NCBI GenBank assembly: GCA_022865845.1
Contig: JALHUC010000084.1
Span: 1 to 6,135, forward strand
Origin: a bacterium
Lineage (GTDB): Bacteria; BMS3Abin14
Length of the DNA: 6,135 nucleotides
Direction: 5' to 3'
In this document: one piece after another, positions 1 to 6,024 of the stretch
How the letters are laid out: the number at the start of each line of letters is the position of its first letter
How positions within the stretch are numbered: position 1 is the stretch's first letter
Program-made: the position numbers and the translations under genes
The notes under the pieces: generated by a model
Told to the model about the DNA's origin: nothing
The model's input: only the letters and a program-made list of their open reading frames with translations
The model's database searches: none

Positions 1-305
1 CGGTAATTCGATGGAAAGTGCAGCACCCTCCTGTCTGTAAGAACGAGCAGGCACCTCTTGATGTAGTAGATCCACGCCCCCGTGGTTAACTGCTCAACCA
101 TTGTAAAGGGGGAAGCACCCCTTGCAGCTAGCAGTATCTCCTCACCTTCTTCCAGGATGTGCTGCAGGTCTTCAACGTAATCTCTGAGGTACTTCAGCTG
201 CTGTTTCTTGACCTTTTCCTGGAATTTGCCCTTGGCGTTGGAAAACGCAATTTGACCTTTGATGGGGAGATACCTGAAAACATCTTCAAGGTTTTTAATT
301 TTCAT
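1..305 (-). CDS. Hypothetical protein, N-terminal 101 codons (runs off the window)
   Basis: An open frame reads from an ATG at 305-303 to the window edge with no stop; an in-frame TAG at 317-315 lies just upstream, so this is the natural start. The visible part begins MKIKNLEDVFRYLPIKG, followed by a Lys/Glu/Gln-rich helical stretch (about residues 23-60) containing DYVEDLQHILEEGEEILLA, then a segment with YYIKRCLLVLTDRRVLHFP at about residues 80-98. A 'xxLVLTDRRVLHFP' strand-turn-strand near a predicted membrane- or surface-facing helix resembles PH-like bacterial domains (YcxB/PH type), but this is a resemblance only and no function is assigned. No Shine-Dalgarno sequence lies before the ATG; the upstream bases are ACTGATCCT. 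The codon pattern and lack of interruptions support a real gene. It lies downstream of the aminopeptidase gene across a 143-nt repeat-bearing spacer. Confidence 0.72.
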   Translation of the reverse strand, partial: MKIKNLEDVFRYLPIKGQIAFSNAKGKFQEKVKKQQLKYLRDYVEDLQHILEEGEEILLAARGASPFTMVEQLTTGAWIYYIKRCLLVLTDRRVLHFPSNY

Positions 306-310
306 AGGAT

Positions 311-331
311 CAGTCTATAGTCCAGCGTCCA
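311..331. repeat. Three degenerate GTCCA heptamers
   Basis: On the plus strand the units are CAGTCTA, TAGTCCA and GCGTCCA at an exact 7-bp period. They are the reverse complement type of the TGGACTT array at 416-443, so the two arrays face each other across about 84 nt. The repeat ends 5 nt before the start codon of the partial gene at 305. Confidence 0.6.
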
Positions 332-415
332 GTGAAGGCCTTCGTCCTAAATACTCCTGCGGGGAATTTATTACCATATAATGTGCAAAACGAACAGAGA
401 TTGGCGTTTTTCCTC

Positions 416-443
416 TGGACTTTGGACTTTGGACCTTGGACTG
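416..443. repeat. Four tandem TGGACTT heptamers
   Basis: The plus-strand units are TGGACTT, TGGACTT, TGGACCT and TGGACTG, an exact 7-bp period over 28 nt. The array begins 5 nt past the TAA stop of the aminopeptidase gene in its direction of transcription, after a run of seven A on the minus strand. Heptamer arrays of this kind are common in spacers of some environmental bacteria; their role is not established. Confidence 0.85.
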
Positions 444-448
444 TTTTT

Positions 449-1561
449 TTACCATCCCCTCTTCCCATTATCCAGCAGCACCCTTCTCCCCCCCCCTGTC
501 TCCCAGACAGCCACCAGCGTTGCGTTGAAAAGCACAAAATCCTGGTGAAGAGGAGCCTTGACGACACCACCGAAAGTGTGGTTGTCCCCGAAGGCCACAT
601 GAATGGTTCCGAGGATCTTTTCCGACTCCAGAACGTTGTCAGGCCTGGTTGCCGCCTGATTTGTGCCGATGCCCAATTCAGCGATATTTGTATTGTTGGG
701 GTGGGCCGACAAAAGCCCTTCCAGCCAATTGACCTCATCCGATGCACCCCCAATCACCGACACAACCTTTCCACCATCGATCATCACAGTGAGAGGGCTT
801 TTGAACCTTGCCAGAGGGCCCCATTCCAGCACCAGCACCCCCTCGGCCGTTCCCTCAACAGGCGCTAGAAAGACCTCTCCAGCAGGCAGGTTCCCGAACT
901 TTCCATTCTGGGTCAGCATACCGTCATCCGGCAAAACAGGCCTGCCCGACACACCGACTACCAGGCTGGTCCCGTTGTTAGAACTTATTTCGCAGTAATC
1001 CGCTCCCTCTAAAGCTCGCGCGAGGACATTGGTGGAGATTGTCAGATCCATCCAGTCCACATCCATGGCCCCGAAAAACATCTCACGTTCGAACATGGGC
1101 ATACTCGCGTACCGCACACCGCAGGTCTGAGTCAGGAGTTTGCGAAAAGAGGTATGGCTTGTTGAATAGTGTGTTACAGCCACGATGACATCTGCTTGTG
1201 CTCCGTCCGACTCAACAAGGAGGCTCGCAGCCCGGTCCAAAGTCCCTGAACCGCCCTCCTTAGACAGCAGGGAAGTGAGAAGGCCTTCAGTTTCCAACCG
1301 CCCAACGGACCCGTCGCCCAACAGCGCCTCCCAGACCTCTTTCGGAGGCTCCTGGCCGTGTCCTCCTACCGGATCGAAGATCAAGGTCCTTGTGAGGGGG
1401 TGCAGCTTTTCAGCCACCGCCCCGATCTCATGGGCAAGTTCTCCCCCATCACCTGAGGAATCACCTAGGATGAGGAGGCGTTCGTCACGCTGGAGGCCCA
1501 TGTTCACGGAAAGAAGGGATTGTACGGCTTGTTCTATGGAAGGTTTACCGCTCGGTTTCAT
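449..1561 (-). CDS. M29-type metallo-aminopeptidase (aminopeptidase T/AmpS-like)
   Basis: This 370-residue protein matches the pattern of the M29 family of cytoplasmic metal-dependent aminopeptidases, which remove N-terminal residues from peptides using two metal ions. The C-terminal half carries the family hallmarks in order: NLPAGEVFLAPVEGTAEG (224-241, Glu229), NNTNIAELGIGTN (289-301, Glu295), ESEKILGTIHVAFGDNHTFGG (312-332, with Glu314 and His321), and HQDFV (His339, Asp341). By family analogy these Glu, His and Asp residues are the metal ligands. The N-terminal half is a Rossmann-like substrate domain containing a VTHYSTSHT stretch. It is shorter than classical members (about 400-410 residues). 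The frame extends to a TTG at 1585, but the ATG at 1561 has GCGAGG six nt upstream and is preferred. No signal peptide is seen. It follows ntrX after a 278-nt repeat-rich spacer, so separate expression is likely. Substrate specificity is unknown. A run of nine G near the 3' end lies in frame. Confidence 0.85.
   Translation of the reverse strand: MKPSGKPSIEQAVQSLLSVNMGLQRDERLLILGDSSGDGGELAHEIGAVAEKLHPLTRTLIFDPVGGHGQEPPKEVWEALLGDGSVGRLETEGLLTSLLSKEGGSGTLDRAASLLVESDGAQADVIVAVTHYSTSHTSFRKLLTQTCGVRYASMPMFEREMFFGAMDVDWMDLTISTNVLARALEGADYCEISSNNGTSLVVGVSGRPVLPDDGMLTQNGKFGNLPAGEVFLAPVEGTAEGVLVLEWGPLARFKSPLTVMIDGGKVVSVIGGASDEVNWLEGLLSAHPNNTNIAELGIGTNQAATRPDNVLESEKILGTIHVAFGDNHTFGGVVKAPLHQDFVLFNATLVAVWETGGGRRVLLDNGKRGW
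488..496. repeat. Nine-base C/G homopolymer inside the aminopeptidase gene
   Basis: The plus strand has nine consecutive C (G on the coding strand), which encode the Gly-Gly-Gly of ETGGGRRVLL about 12-15 residues before the C terminus. A one-base slip would change only the last dozen or so residues, after the metal-binding motifs. Confidence 0.85.
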
Positions 1562-1567
1562 ATCGTG

Positions 1568-1573
1568 CCTCGC
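1568..1573 (-). promoter_or_regulatory. Ribosome binding site of the aminopeptidase gene
   Basis: GCGAGG on the minus strand sits six nt before the ATG at 1561. It decides the start: the alternative TTG at 1585 has GAGG only one nt away, too close to work well. Confidence 0.6.
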
Positions 1574-1622
1574 TTTTGATCTCAAACCTCATAAAAGGCT
1601 GTTATTCCCCCAAGTGCGTTGC

Positions 1623-1716
1623 TTTTTGAACACAAAGTACACGAAGTAGCACTAAGGGTTTCAACCCAATCTATATCTTTTACTTTGTGAACCTTTGTGA
1701 ACTTCGTGTTCAAAAA
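1623..1716. repeat. Imperfect inverted repeat made of CACRAAG units
   Basis: The arms are 1623-1657 and 1682-1716; aligned as reverse complements they match at 27 of 35 positions, including an unbroken TTTTTGAACAC at the outer end. Each arm contains three heptamer cores: CACAAAG, CACGAAG and CACTAAG on the left (1631, 1640, 1650) and CTTTGTG, CTTTGTG and CTTCGTG on the right (1683, 1693, 1702). Core spacings are 9 and 10 nt on the left and 10 and 9 on the right, mirror-symmetric. The junction holds a nested GGGTT/AACCC palindrome at 1656-1667. It could form a cruciform or a long RNA hairpin upstream of the aminopeptidase gene; it has no transposase and no target-site duplication that I can see. 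Confidence 0.8.
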
Positions 1717-1763
1717 TGCCGCTTTCATAGGAACTGCGTTCTTTCTCCTGGATAATAGTTTTT

Positions 1764-1778
1764 CTTTGCGTCTTGGCG
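1764..1778. repeat. Short CGCCAAGA/CGCAAAG repeat pair
   Basis: The minus strand reads CGCCAAGACGCAAAG followed by AAAAA, two degenerate octamer units. It lies between the CGATTAC array and the CACRAAG inverted repeat, and looks like another member of the same low-complexity spacer sequence. Confidence 0.45.
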
Positions 1779-1800
1779 TGAGGCAGCCTATAGCTTTTAC

Positions 1801-1825
1801 CGATTACCGATTACTGATTACTGAT
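1801..1825. repeat. CGATTAC heptamer array
   Basis: The plus-strand units are CGATTAC, CGATTAC, TGATTAC and a partial TGAT, an exact 7-bp period of about 3.6 units. The last partial unit runs into the arm of the inverted repeat that spans the ntrX stop codon. Confidence 0.85.
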
Positions 1826-1861
1826 AAGGCATCCAGACATCATTTTTCCGGATGCCTTATC
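1823..1861. repeat. Perfect 12-bp inverted repeat spanning the ntrX stop codon
   Basis: GATAAGGCATCC at 1823-1834 is exactly complementary to GGATGCCTTATC at 1850-1861, with a 15-nt loop that contains the ntrX TGA (1842-1840). One arm therefore lies in ntrX codons for the last residues and the other is downstream. The transcript would form a strong stem at the operon end. No U-tract follows on either strand, so a classical intrinsic terminator is not supported; transcript-end protection or Rho-dependent ending with a stem is possible. Confidence 0.85.
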
Positions 1862-3240
1862 CCCAACTGCTTCATCTTCCGGTGGAGGTTGCTCCGTTCA
1901 AGTCCCACTGCATCGGAAGTTCTCGAGATATTCCACTCATTCTCATCAAGACGGCGTGTAAAGAAACCCCTTTCAAACATCTCCCTTGCCTTTCGATAGT
2001 CGGTCTCCTCCACGGCGCTGTCAGCCGCACCGGCCTGCCCTGAGCCCTCATCCGTAATGGAAGAAGGCACCATTCCAAGATCGATCACCTCCCGGGCGGT
2101 TATGATCGCCAGCCGTTCCGCTACATTGCGCAATTCACGCACATTACCAGGCCAGGCATACTCAACAAGGGCCCTTTCTGCTTCGGGGCTGAAAACCAGG
2201 TCCGGTTTGCCATAGATCTGCCCATATTCAGACAGGAAGCGAGTCAACATCTTAGGGATATCCTCCCTGCGCTCCCTCAGGGGCGGCAGGTGGAACGGGA
2301 ACACGTTTAAACGGAAGAACAGATCCTCTCTGAACTCCCCTCTTTCGATACCGGTCTTAAGATCCTTGTTGGTAGCGGCTACCACCCGGACATCCACGGT
2401 TATATCCCTGTTGCCGCCGACTCTCTGGAATGTTTTCTCCTCCAGGACTCTGAGGATCTTGGCCTGAGTGGCGAGGCTCATGTCGCCGATCTCGTCCAGA
2501 AAGAGTGTGCCGCAGTGGGCCAGATCGAATTTGCCCATTTTCCTTGAAGAGGCACCTGTGAAGGCTCCCCTTTCGTGACCGAAAAGCTCGCTTTCTATGA
2601 GGGTCTCAGGGATAGCCGCGCAGTTTACAGCCACAAACGCCTCGCCGCTCCGACGGGAAGAGGAGTGAATGGATCTGGCCAGCAGCTCCTTCCCGGTTCC
2701 GTTCTCTCCGGTAATCAGAACGGAAGCTTGTGTCGGCGCTACGATCCTGACCTGCTCCAGCATAGCTGTGATAACCGGAGATACCCCGATAAACTCCGAT
2801 TCTCTCCCACCCTCGCCCTTCAGGGCCCTGTTCTTCTCAAGAAGCGCGCGCTGGCTTAGAGCGTTTCGAAGGACAAGCTCGAGTTTATCTATGGAGAGAG
2901 GTTTTTCCAGGAAGTCGTAAGCACCCAGTTTGGCAGCCTTTACTGCTGTTTCAATGGTTCCGTGACCGGACATTATGATCACGGGCAGATCCGCATCGAG
3001 TTGCTTGATCCCCCTCAGTACTTCAATTCCATCCAGATCGGGCATCCAGATATCAAGGAGTACACTGTCGGGTTTGTCCGCAGACACCCTTTTAAGTCCC
3101 TCCTGCCCATTGGACGCCTCGATGACCACAAAACCCTCATCCTCGAGAATAGATCGGATACTCTCACGAACCCTTGGCTCATCATCCACGACGAGGATCA
3201 GGTTGGAGGGCCGCTTTTCTCCTGCAACTTCCCTTTCCAT
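1840..3240 (-). CDS. ntrX: NtrX-type sigma-54-dependent response regulator
   Basis: This 466-residue cytoplasmic protein has the full NtrC-family layout. The receiver domain (about 13-130) has the acidic pair Asp19-Asp20, phosphoacceptor Asp63 in LLDIWMPDLDG, switch residue Ser91 and Lys113 in LEKPLS. The AAA+ domain (about 150-385) has Walker A GENGTGKE (178-185), the sigma-54 contact loop GAFTGA (225-230), Walker B GTLFLDEIGD (244-253), the REDLFFRLNV arginine-finger region (304-313) and WPGNVREL (363-370). A linker leads to a Fis-type helix-turn-helix at about 434-461, NISRTSDAVGLERSNLHRKM, which is the NtrX-like C-terminal form. The ATG is preceded by AGGAGG at 8 nt spacing. Only two bases separate it from the ntrY stop, so the two are coupled. 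It should be phosphorylated by NtrY and activate sigma-54 promoters; its targets are not visible here. All catalytic residues are intact. The assignment to NtrX rather than another NtrC relative rests on the NtrY partner and the C terminus. Confidence 0.93.
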   Translation of the reverse strand: MEREVAGEKRPSNLILVVDDEPRVRESIRSILEDEGFVVIEASNGQEGLKRVSADKPDSVLLDIWMPDLDGIEVLRGIKQLDADLPVIIMSGHGTIETAVKAAKLGAYDFLEKPLSIDKLELVLRNALSQRALLEKNRALKGEGGRESEFIGVSPVITAMLEQVRIVAPTQASVLITGENGTGKELLARSIHSSSRRSGEAFVAVNCAAIPETLIESELFGHERGAFTGASSRKMGKFDLAHCGTLFLDEIGDMSLATQAKILRVLEEKTFQRVGGNRDITVDVRVVAATNKDLKTGIERGEFREDLFFRLNVFPFHLPPLRERREDIPKMLTRFLSEYGQIYGKPDLVFSPEAERALVEYAWPGNVRELRNVAERLAIITAREVIDLGMVPSSITDEGSGQAGAADSAVEETDYRKAREMFERGFFTRRLDENEWNISRTSDAVGLERSNLHRKMKQLGIRHPEK

Positions 3241-3242
3241 CT

Positions 3243-5435
3243 CTATATCCTCCTGGTAGGATCAATATCCACCGGTATCTGAATGGTAAACACCGCCCCG
3301 CCCATAGGACCTGGAGCACAGTCCAGCCTCCCGCCATGTTCTTCCACGATGCGCTGGGCTATTGCCAGTCCGAGTCCTGTTCCGTCCTCGCGAGTACTGA
3401 AATAGGGGTCAAATATCCGGTCCATTAGATCCAATGGTATACCGGAACCGTTATCGGATACAGAAACAGCCACCATCCCCTCCTCAATGATGCTGGTGGA
3501 AACACGCACGACACCCTCCTCACCGCGATCCTGGACAGCCCTGATGGCGTTATCGAGGAGGTTGATAATGACACGCCTCATCTGTTCGTCATCAAAACTG
3601 ATCCTTCGCAGGTTTTTTTCCAGGGATACCTCAACTGCCCCTCCCCCTTCACCACCAACCCTGAAAAGAGCTGCAGCCTCCTGAACGGCATTGTTAATGT
3701 CACCCGGCACCAGTTTCAATACCGGCAAGCGGGCGAACTGGCTGAATTCATCCACCAGGTGGCGCATAGCGTCCACTTCCCTGACGATGGCATCGGTTCC
3801 CTCCCTGAGAACACGATCATCAGCCTCATCAAGGCGGCCAATAAGCCTCCTTCGTATCCTTTGAGCTGATAACTGGATGGGCGTCAATGGATTCTTGATC
3901 TCATGGGCGATCCTCTTGGCAGCTTCTGACCACGCTGCCTTGCGCTGGGCGTTTACCAGCATTGTCATGTCCTCGATGACGAATACTGTTCCAATTTTTT
4001 TCCCTGGAGCGTCCTCCATGACGCTGACGGTGACAAAAAGAATGAGGGGTGTACCTCGAACAACTATCGGTATCTCCCTTCTTATCCTGGCTACACCTTC
4101 TTCCCTGAGTTCGCCGAGCATCCCATCGATGAGAGCCGCATGCTCCAGAGTCAAAACCTTGGTATAAAGCTTTTCCAGTACATCTTCTGCCTTGACGTCG
4201 AACATCCTCTCGGCAGCCCGATTGAAGGTATTGACCCGGCCCGCAAGGTCCATGGAAATAACCCCGGTACCAACGTTCCTGAGCACAGTCTCAATATAGG
4301 TCCTTCGCTGTTCATTTTCACGGTAGGCCTTATCAAGTTTCCTGTTAGCACCGTCAAGCTCCTCAGTCATCCTGTTGAAAGCCTGGACCAATATCCCGAT
4401 CTCATCCGACGCCTCGCTGTCGATCCGTACCGTAAGATCGCCGGAGGCCACCTTCTCAGCTCCTTCGGCCAGGAGACCAAGGGGAACGGTGATGCCCCTG
4501 GCAAGGTAGAACCCTAGCCATACTGCCGAGAACAGGATGAGCAGGGTGATTAAGAGCAGGTAGGACATATAGTTGAGCCTGATAGGGCGTTCCTGGAGCC
4601 TCATCTCCGTATAGCTGCGGTAGGTTCGGCTGAGGGTCTCGGATTTAAGGCGAACTTCCTCGGGAAAATGCAGGGAAACCACGACGGCGCCCTGTCCGTC
4701 AGGCAGAATGAGGGGAGCCGAGGCCCTGATATACTCGCCTGTGTCCGCGCGGCTAACGTTGTCGACCACCCTGCCAACAAGGGCGCTCTGTACGAGGCTG
4801 TCCCGGTCGTCCACAAAGTTCTGGGGGCTGATGCCGTCCCAGGCCCTTGCCACGAAACGACCGTCTGCATCAAAGAGGTCAACCATGGACAGGGCGTATT
4901 CTTTCCTTATCTCCTCCAGAAGGTCTTCCAGCTCCTTACCCCTGGGTGGGGCCTCAAGGCGGGTGCTTACCCTCTGGGCAAGCACCCTGGAACGGTCAGT
5001 CAGGGTGGAATAGTAGTCCCGAGACACACTGAGGGCGCCTTCAACGGCCTGATCCACGTTGACATTAAACCAGTACTCTATGCTGTCGTTGATAAACCCC
5101 TTGGCCACAAAGAAAAGGAGGATCGTAGGAATCAGGGAAAAACCCACGAAGATTATAACCAGGCGTGTCCTGAGGTGGTATCCGAAAACCCGCGCCCGTC
5201 CCTCGTAGAACAGTTTGATGGCGTTTCTGGCGAGCAAAAAGACAAGGACTGTAAGAAGGATTATGTTGATATTGATCAGGAAAAAGATGAACAGGTTCCC
5301 GCCCTTGGGATCTAAATCCCGCAGGGACTTGTACCTGCTCCCGAAAAAGAGGACCAGGGCGATGAGAAGAAGGATCACCACAATAGCGGTCCACCTGCTT
5401 CGGGTATCCCTGAATTTAAACGACGAGAACTTCAT
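3243..5435 (-). CDS. ntrY: NtrY-type membrane sensor histidine kinase
   Basis: This is a 730-residue inner-membrane kinase. Hydrophobic segments lie at about 16-31, 46-69, 92-112 and 291-313, giving the four-helix NtrY topology with a periplasmic region at about 113-290 as candidate sensor. A HAMP domain follows (about 310-363, DEIGILVQAFNRM), then a PAS domain (about 377-487, VLRNVGTGVISMDLAGRV). The kinase core has the H box AHEIKNPLTPIQ with phospho-acceptor His511, the N box NLLDNA (Asn629), DNGSGIP (661-667), the F box FDPYFST (675-681) and DGTGLGLAI (684-692). All key residues are present, so it should autophosphorylate and pass phosphate to NtrX. The frame also has an ATG at 5444, but GAGGAG touches that codon and sits 9 nt before the ATG at 5435, which is preferred. 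It follows the DUF4390 gene closely and precedes ntrX by 2 nt. The signal sensed is unknown; a nitrogen or redox role is known for relatives but not shown here. Confidence 0.93.
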   Translation of the reverse strand: MKFSSFKFRDTRSRWTAIVVILLLIALVLFFGSRYKSLRDLDPKGGNLFIFFLININIILLTVLVFLLARNAIKLFYEGRARVFGYHLRTRLVIIFVGFSLIPTILLFFVAKGFINDSIEYWFNVNVDQAVEGALSVSRDYYSTLTDRSRVLAQRVSTRLEAPPRGKELEDLLEEIRKEYALSMVDLFDADGRFVARAWDGISPQNFVDDRDSLVQSALVGRVVDNVSRADTGEYIRASAPLILPDGQGAVVVSLHFPEEVRLKSETLSRTYRSYTEMRLQERPIRLNYMSYLLLITLLILFSAVWLGFYLARGITVPLGLLAEGAEKVASGDLTVRIDSEASDEIGILVQAFNRMTEELDGANRKLDKAYRENEQRRTYIETVLRNVGTGVISMDLAGRVNTFNRAAERMFDVKAEDVLEKLYTKVLTLEHAALIDGMLGELREEGVARIRREIPIVVRGTPLILFVTVSVMEDAPGKKIGTVFVIEDMTMLVNAQRKAAWSEAAKRIAHEIKNPLTPIQLSAQRIRRRLIGRLDEADDRVLREGTDAIVREVDAMRHLVDEFSQFARLPVLKLVPGDINNAVQEAAALFRVGGEGGGAVEVSLEKNLRRISFDDEQMRRVIINLLDNAIRAVQDRGEEGVVRVSTSIIEEGMVAVSVSDNGSGIPLDLMDRIFDPYFSTREDGTGLGLAIAQRIVEEHGGRLDCAPGPMGGAVFTIQIPVDIDPTRRI
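3249..3254 (-). promoter_or_regulatory. Ribosome binding site of ntrX inside the end of ntrY
   Basis: A perfect AGGAGG on the minus strand lies 8 nt before the ntrX ATG and within the last codons of ntrY, so ribosomes finishing ntrY pass directly over it. This supports translational coupling of kinase and regulator. Confidence 0.85.
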
Positions 5436-5444
5436 TGGAGCCAT

Positions 5445-5450
5445 CTCCTC
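5445..5450 (-). promoter_or_regulatory. Ribosome binding site of ntrY overlapping the DUF4390 stop
   Basis: The minus strand reads TGAGGAG: the TGA (5451-5449) ends the DUF4390 gene and GAGGAG is the ntrY Shine-Dalgarno sequence. It is 9 nt before the ATG at 5435 but abuts the ATG at 5444, which selects the downstream start. Confidence 0.75.
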
Positions 5451-6024
5451 AAAAGGTAAAATCCAACTGGACCCAGGGGGTTTCCTGGTTAAATATGGTG
5501 GTAAAAAAGAACAGGTAACCCAGAACGGATGGCAGCTCTACTGAACGAAGAGTCGCCATCACCCTCACACGGTCACGAAGGTTCTTTTCAAGTTTTCCAA
5601 GAGGATAAAGGCGCCAGTCCTGGATGCCCGTCAGCCACTCCAGCGCTTCACCCTGTTCTTTGGTCGTCCTCTCGAGAGATTCCCGTCCGTATCCATCCCC
5701 CTTGAACAGGTAGAGCTGTTTGACCGGGTCAAACTCAAGGGTATGGATGATCTCCCTTTTCCTGACTGTCTTCTCTCCGAGGATGGATCCCCTGGTGGTC
5801 AGGCGGATCCGATAGCTGAAGGTCAGTGGAACGCCTCCACGCAAAGCCTCTCGCATCTCCTCACCGAGCTCGGTCACCAGCTGAGCCGACAGCAGGACAT
5901 TTGACTCCCCCTGATGGAGTCTGAGGTCACTGATATGGGGTTTTACTTCGGCCGCGGTTGCGTCCGAATAGAATGACAGGATCAGGATGCTGATCGACAG
6001 GATTTGAATGAAATGTTTTTTCAT
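5449..6024 (-). CDS. Exported DUF4390-type protein encoded upstream of ntrY
   Basis: The 191-residue protein starts with a clear signal peptide: a Lys-Lys N terminus, a hydrophobic core ILSISILILSFY, and an Ala-rich end DATAA-EV giving predicted cleavage after residue 25. The mature part of about 166 residues has the look of the DUF4390 family: SNVLLSAQLVTELGEEMREALRGGVPLTFSYRI near the start (41-73), alternating beta-type strands, and a C-terminal LPSVLGYLFFFTTIF segment with a late Trp. DUF4390 genes are known directly upstream of ntrY-ntrX in several proteobacteria, so position and features agree. It is probably periplasmic and may assist or modulate the sensor, which is inference. The frame stays open to the window edge, with an ATG at 6099, but only the ATG at 6024 starts a signal peptide. 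No good Shine-Dalgarno precedes it; GGAG is about 17 nt away. Its function is unknown. Confidence 0.82.
   Translation of the reverse strand: MKKHFIQILSISILILSFYSDATAAEVKPHISDLRLHQGESNVLLSAQLVTELGEEMREALRGGVPLTFSYRIRLTTRGSILGEKTVRKREIIHTLEFDPVKQLYLFKGDGYGRESLERTTKEQGEALEWLTGIQDWRLYPLGKLEKNLRDRVRVMATLRSVELPSVLGYLFFFTTIFNQETPWVQLDFTF

Larger units (their letters stand above)
306..448. other. Intergenic spacer with facing heptamer arrays
   Basis: This 143-nt gap separates the aminopeptidase stop from the partial gene. It holds two short 7-bp repeat arrays in opposite orientation (311-331 and 416-443), a 10-bp palindrome GAAGGCCTTC at 334-343, and an AT-rich stretch around 366-390. On the minus strand the AT-rich stretch reads TTTTGCACATTATATGG, which could hold a weak promoter for the downstream gene, but I see no correctly spaced -35/-10 pair. 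There is no classical terminator hairpin after the aminopeptidase stop. Open frames crossing this region are short and made of repeat sequence, so I do not call a gene here. Confidence 0.6.
1562..1839. other. Intergenic spacer built largely of short repeats
   Basis: This 278-nt region lies between the ntrX stop and the aminopeptidase start. In the direction of transcription it holds the distal arm of a 12-bp inverted repeat, a CGATTAC heptamer array, a short CGCCAAGA/CGCAAAGA stretch, an imperfect long inverted repeat built of CACRAAG units, and finally the ribosome binding site. No correctly spaced sigma-70 or sigma-54 promoter is convincing on the minus strand, although AAAGATATAGATTGG at about 1666-1680 is AT-rich. 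A 48-codon frame (1728-1582) crosses it but reads mostly repeat sequence. Confidence 0.7.

Noticed and set aside
310..753. A 147-codon minus-strand frame overlapping the aminopeptidase end and spacer
   Set aside because: It is out of frame with the conserved M29 motifs and its C-terminal part reads through the heptamer repeats.
332..868. A 178-codon plus-strand frame beginning in the spacer
   Set aside because: It is antisense to the aminopeptidase for most of its length and starts in repeat sequence; no domain is recognisable.
1582..1728. A 48-codon minus-strand frame as a gene
   Set aside because: Much of it is repeat-derived, it has no Shine-Dalgarno sequence and no recognisable features; kept only as a possible leader peptide in the findings.
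1562..1839. CRISPR array or insertion sequence in the repeat-rich spacer
   Set aside because: Units are 7-10 bp with no regular spacers of CRISPR length, and there is no transposase frame or target-site duplication.
1823..1861. Intrinsic terminator after ntrX
   Set aside because: The stem is perfect but neither strand has a T-run after it, and the stop codon lies in the loop.
4668..5315. A 215-codon plus-strand frame, the longest on that strand
   Set aside because: It lies wholly antisense to ntrY, whose membrane, HAMP and PAS features are clear in this stretch; the translated sequence shows no recognisable domain.
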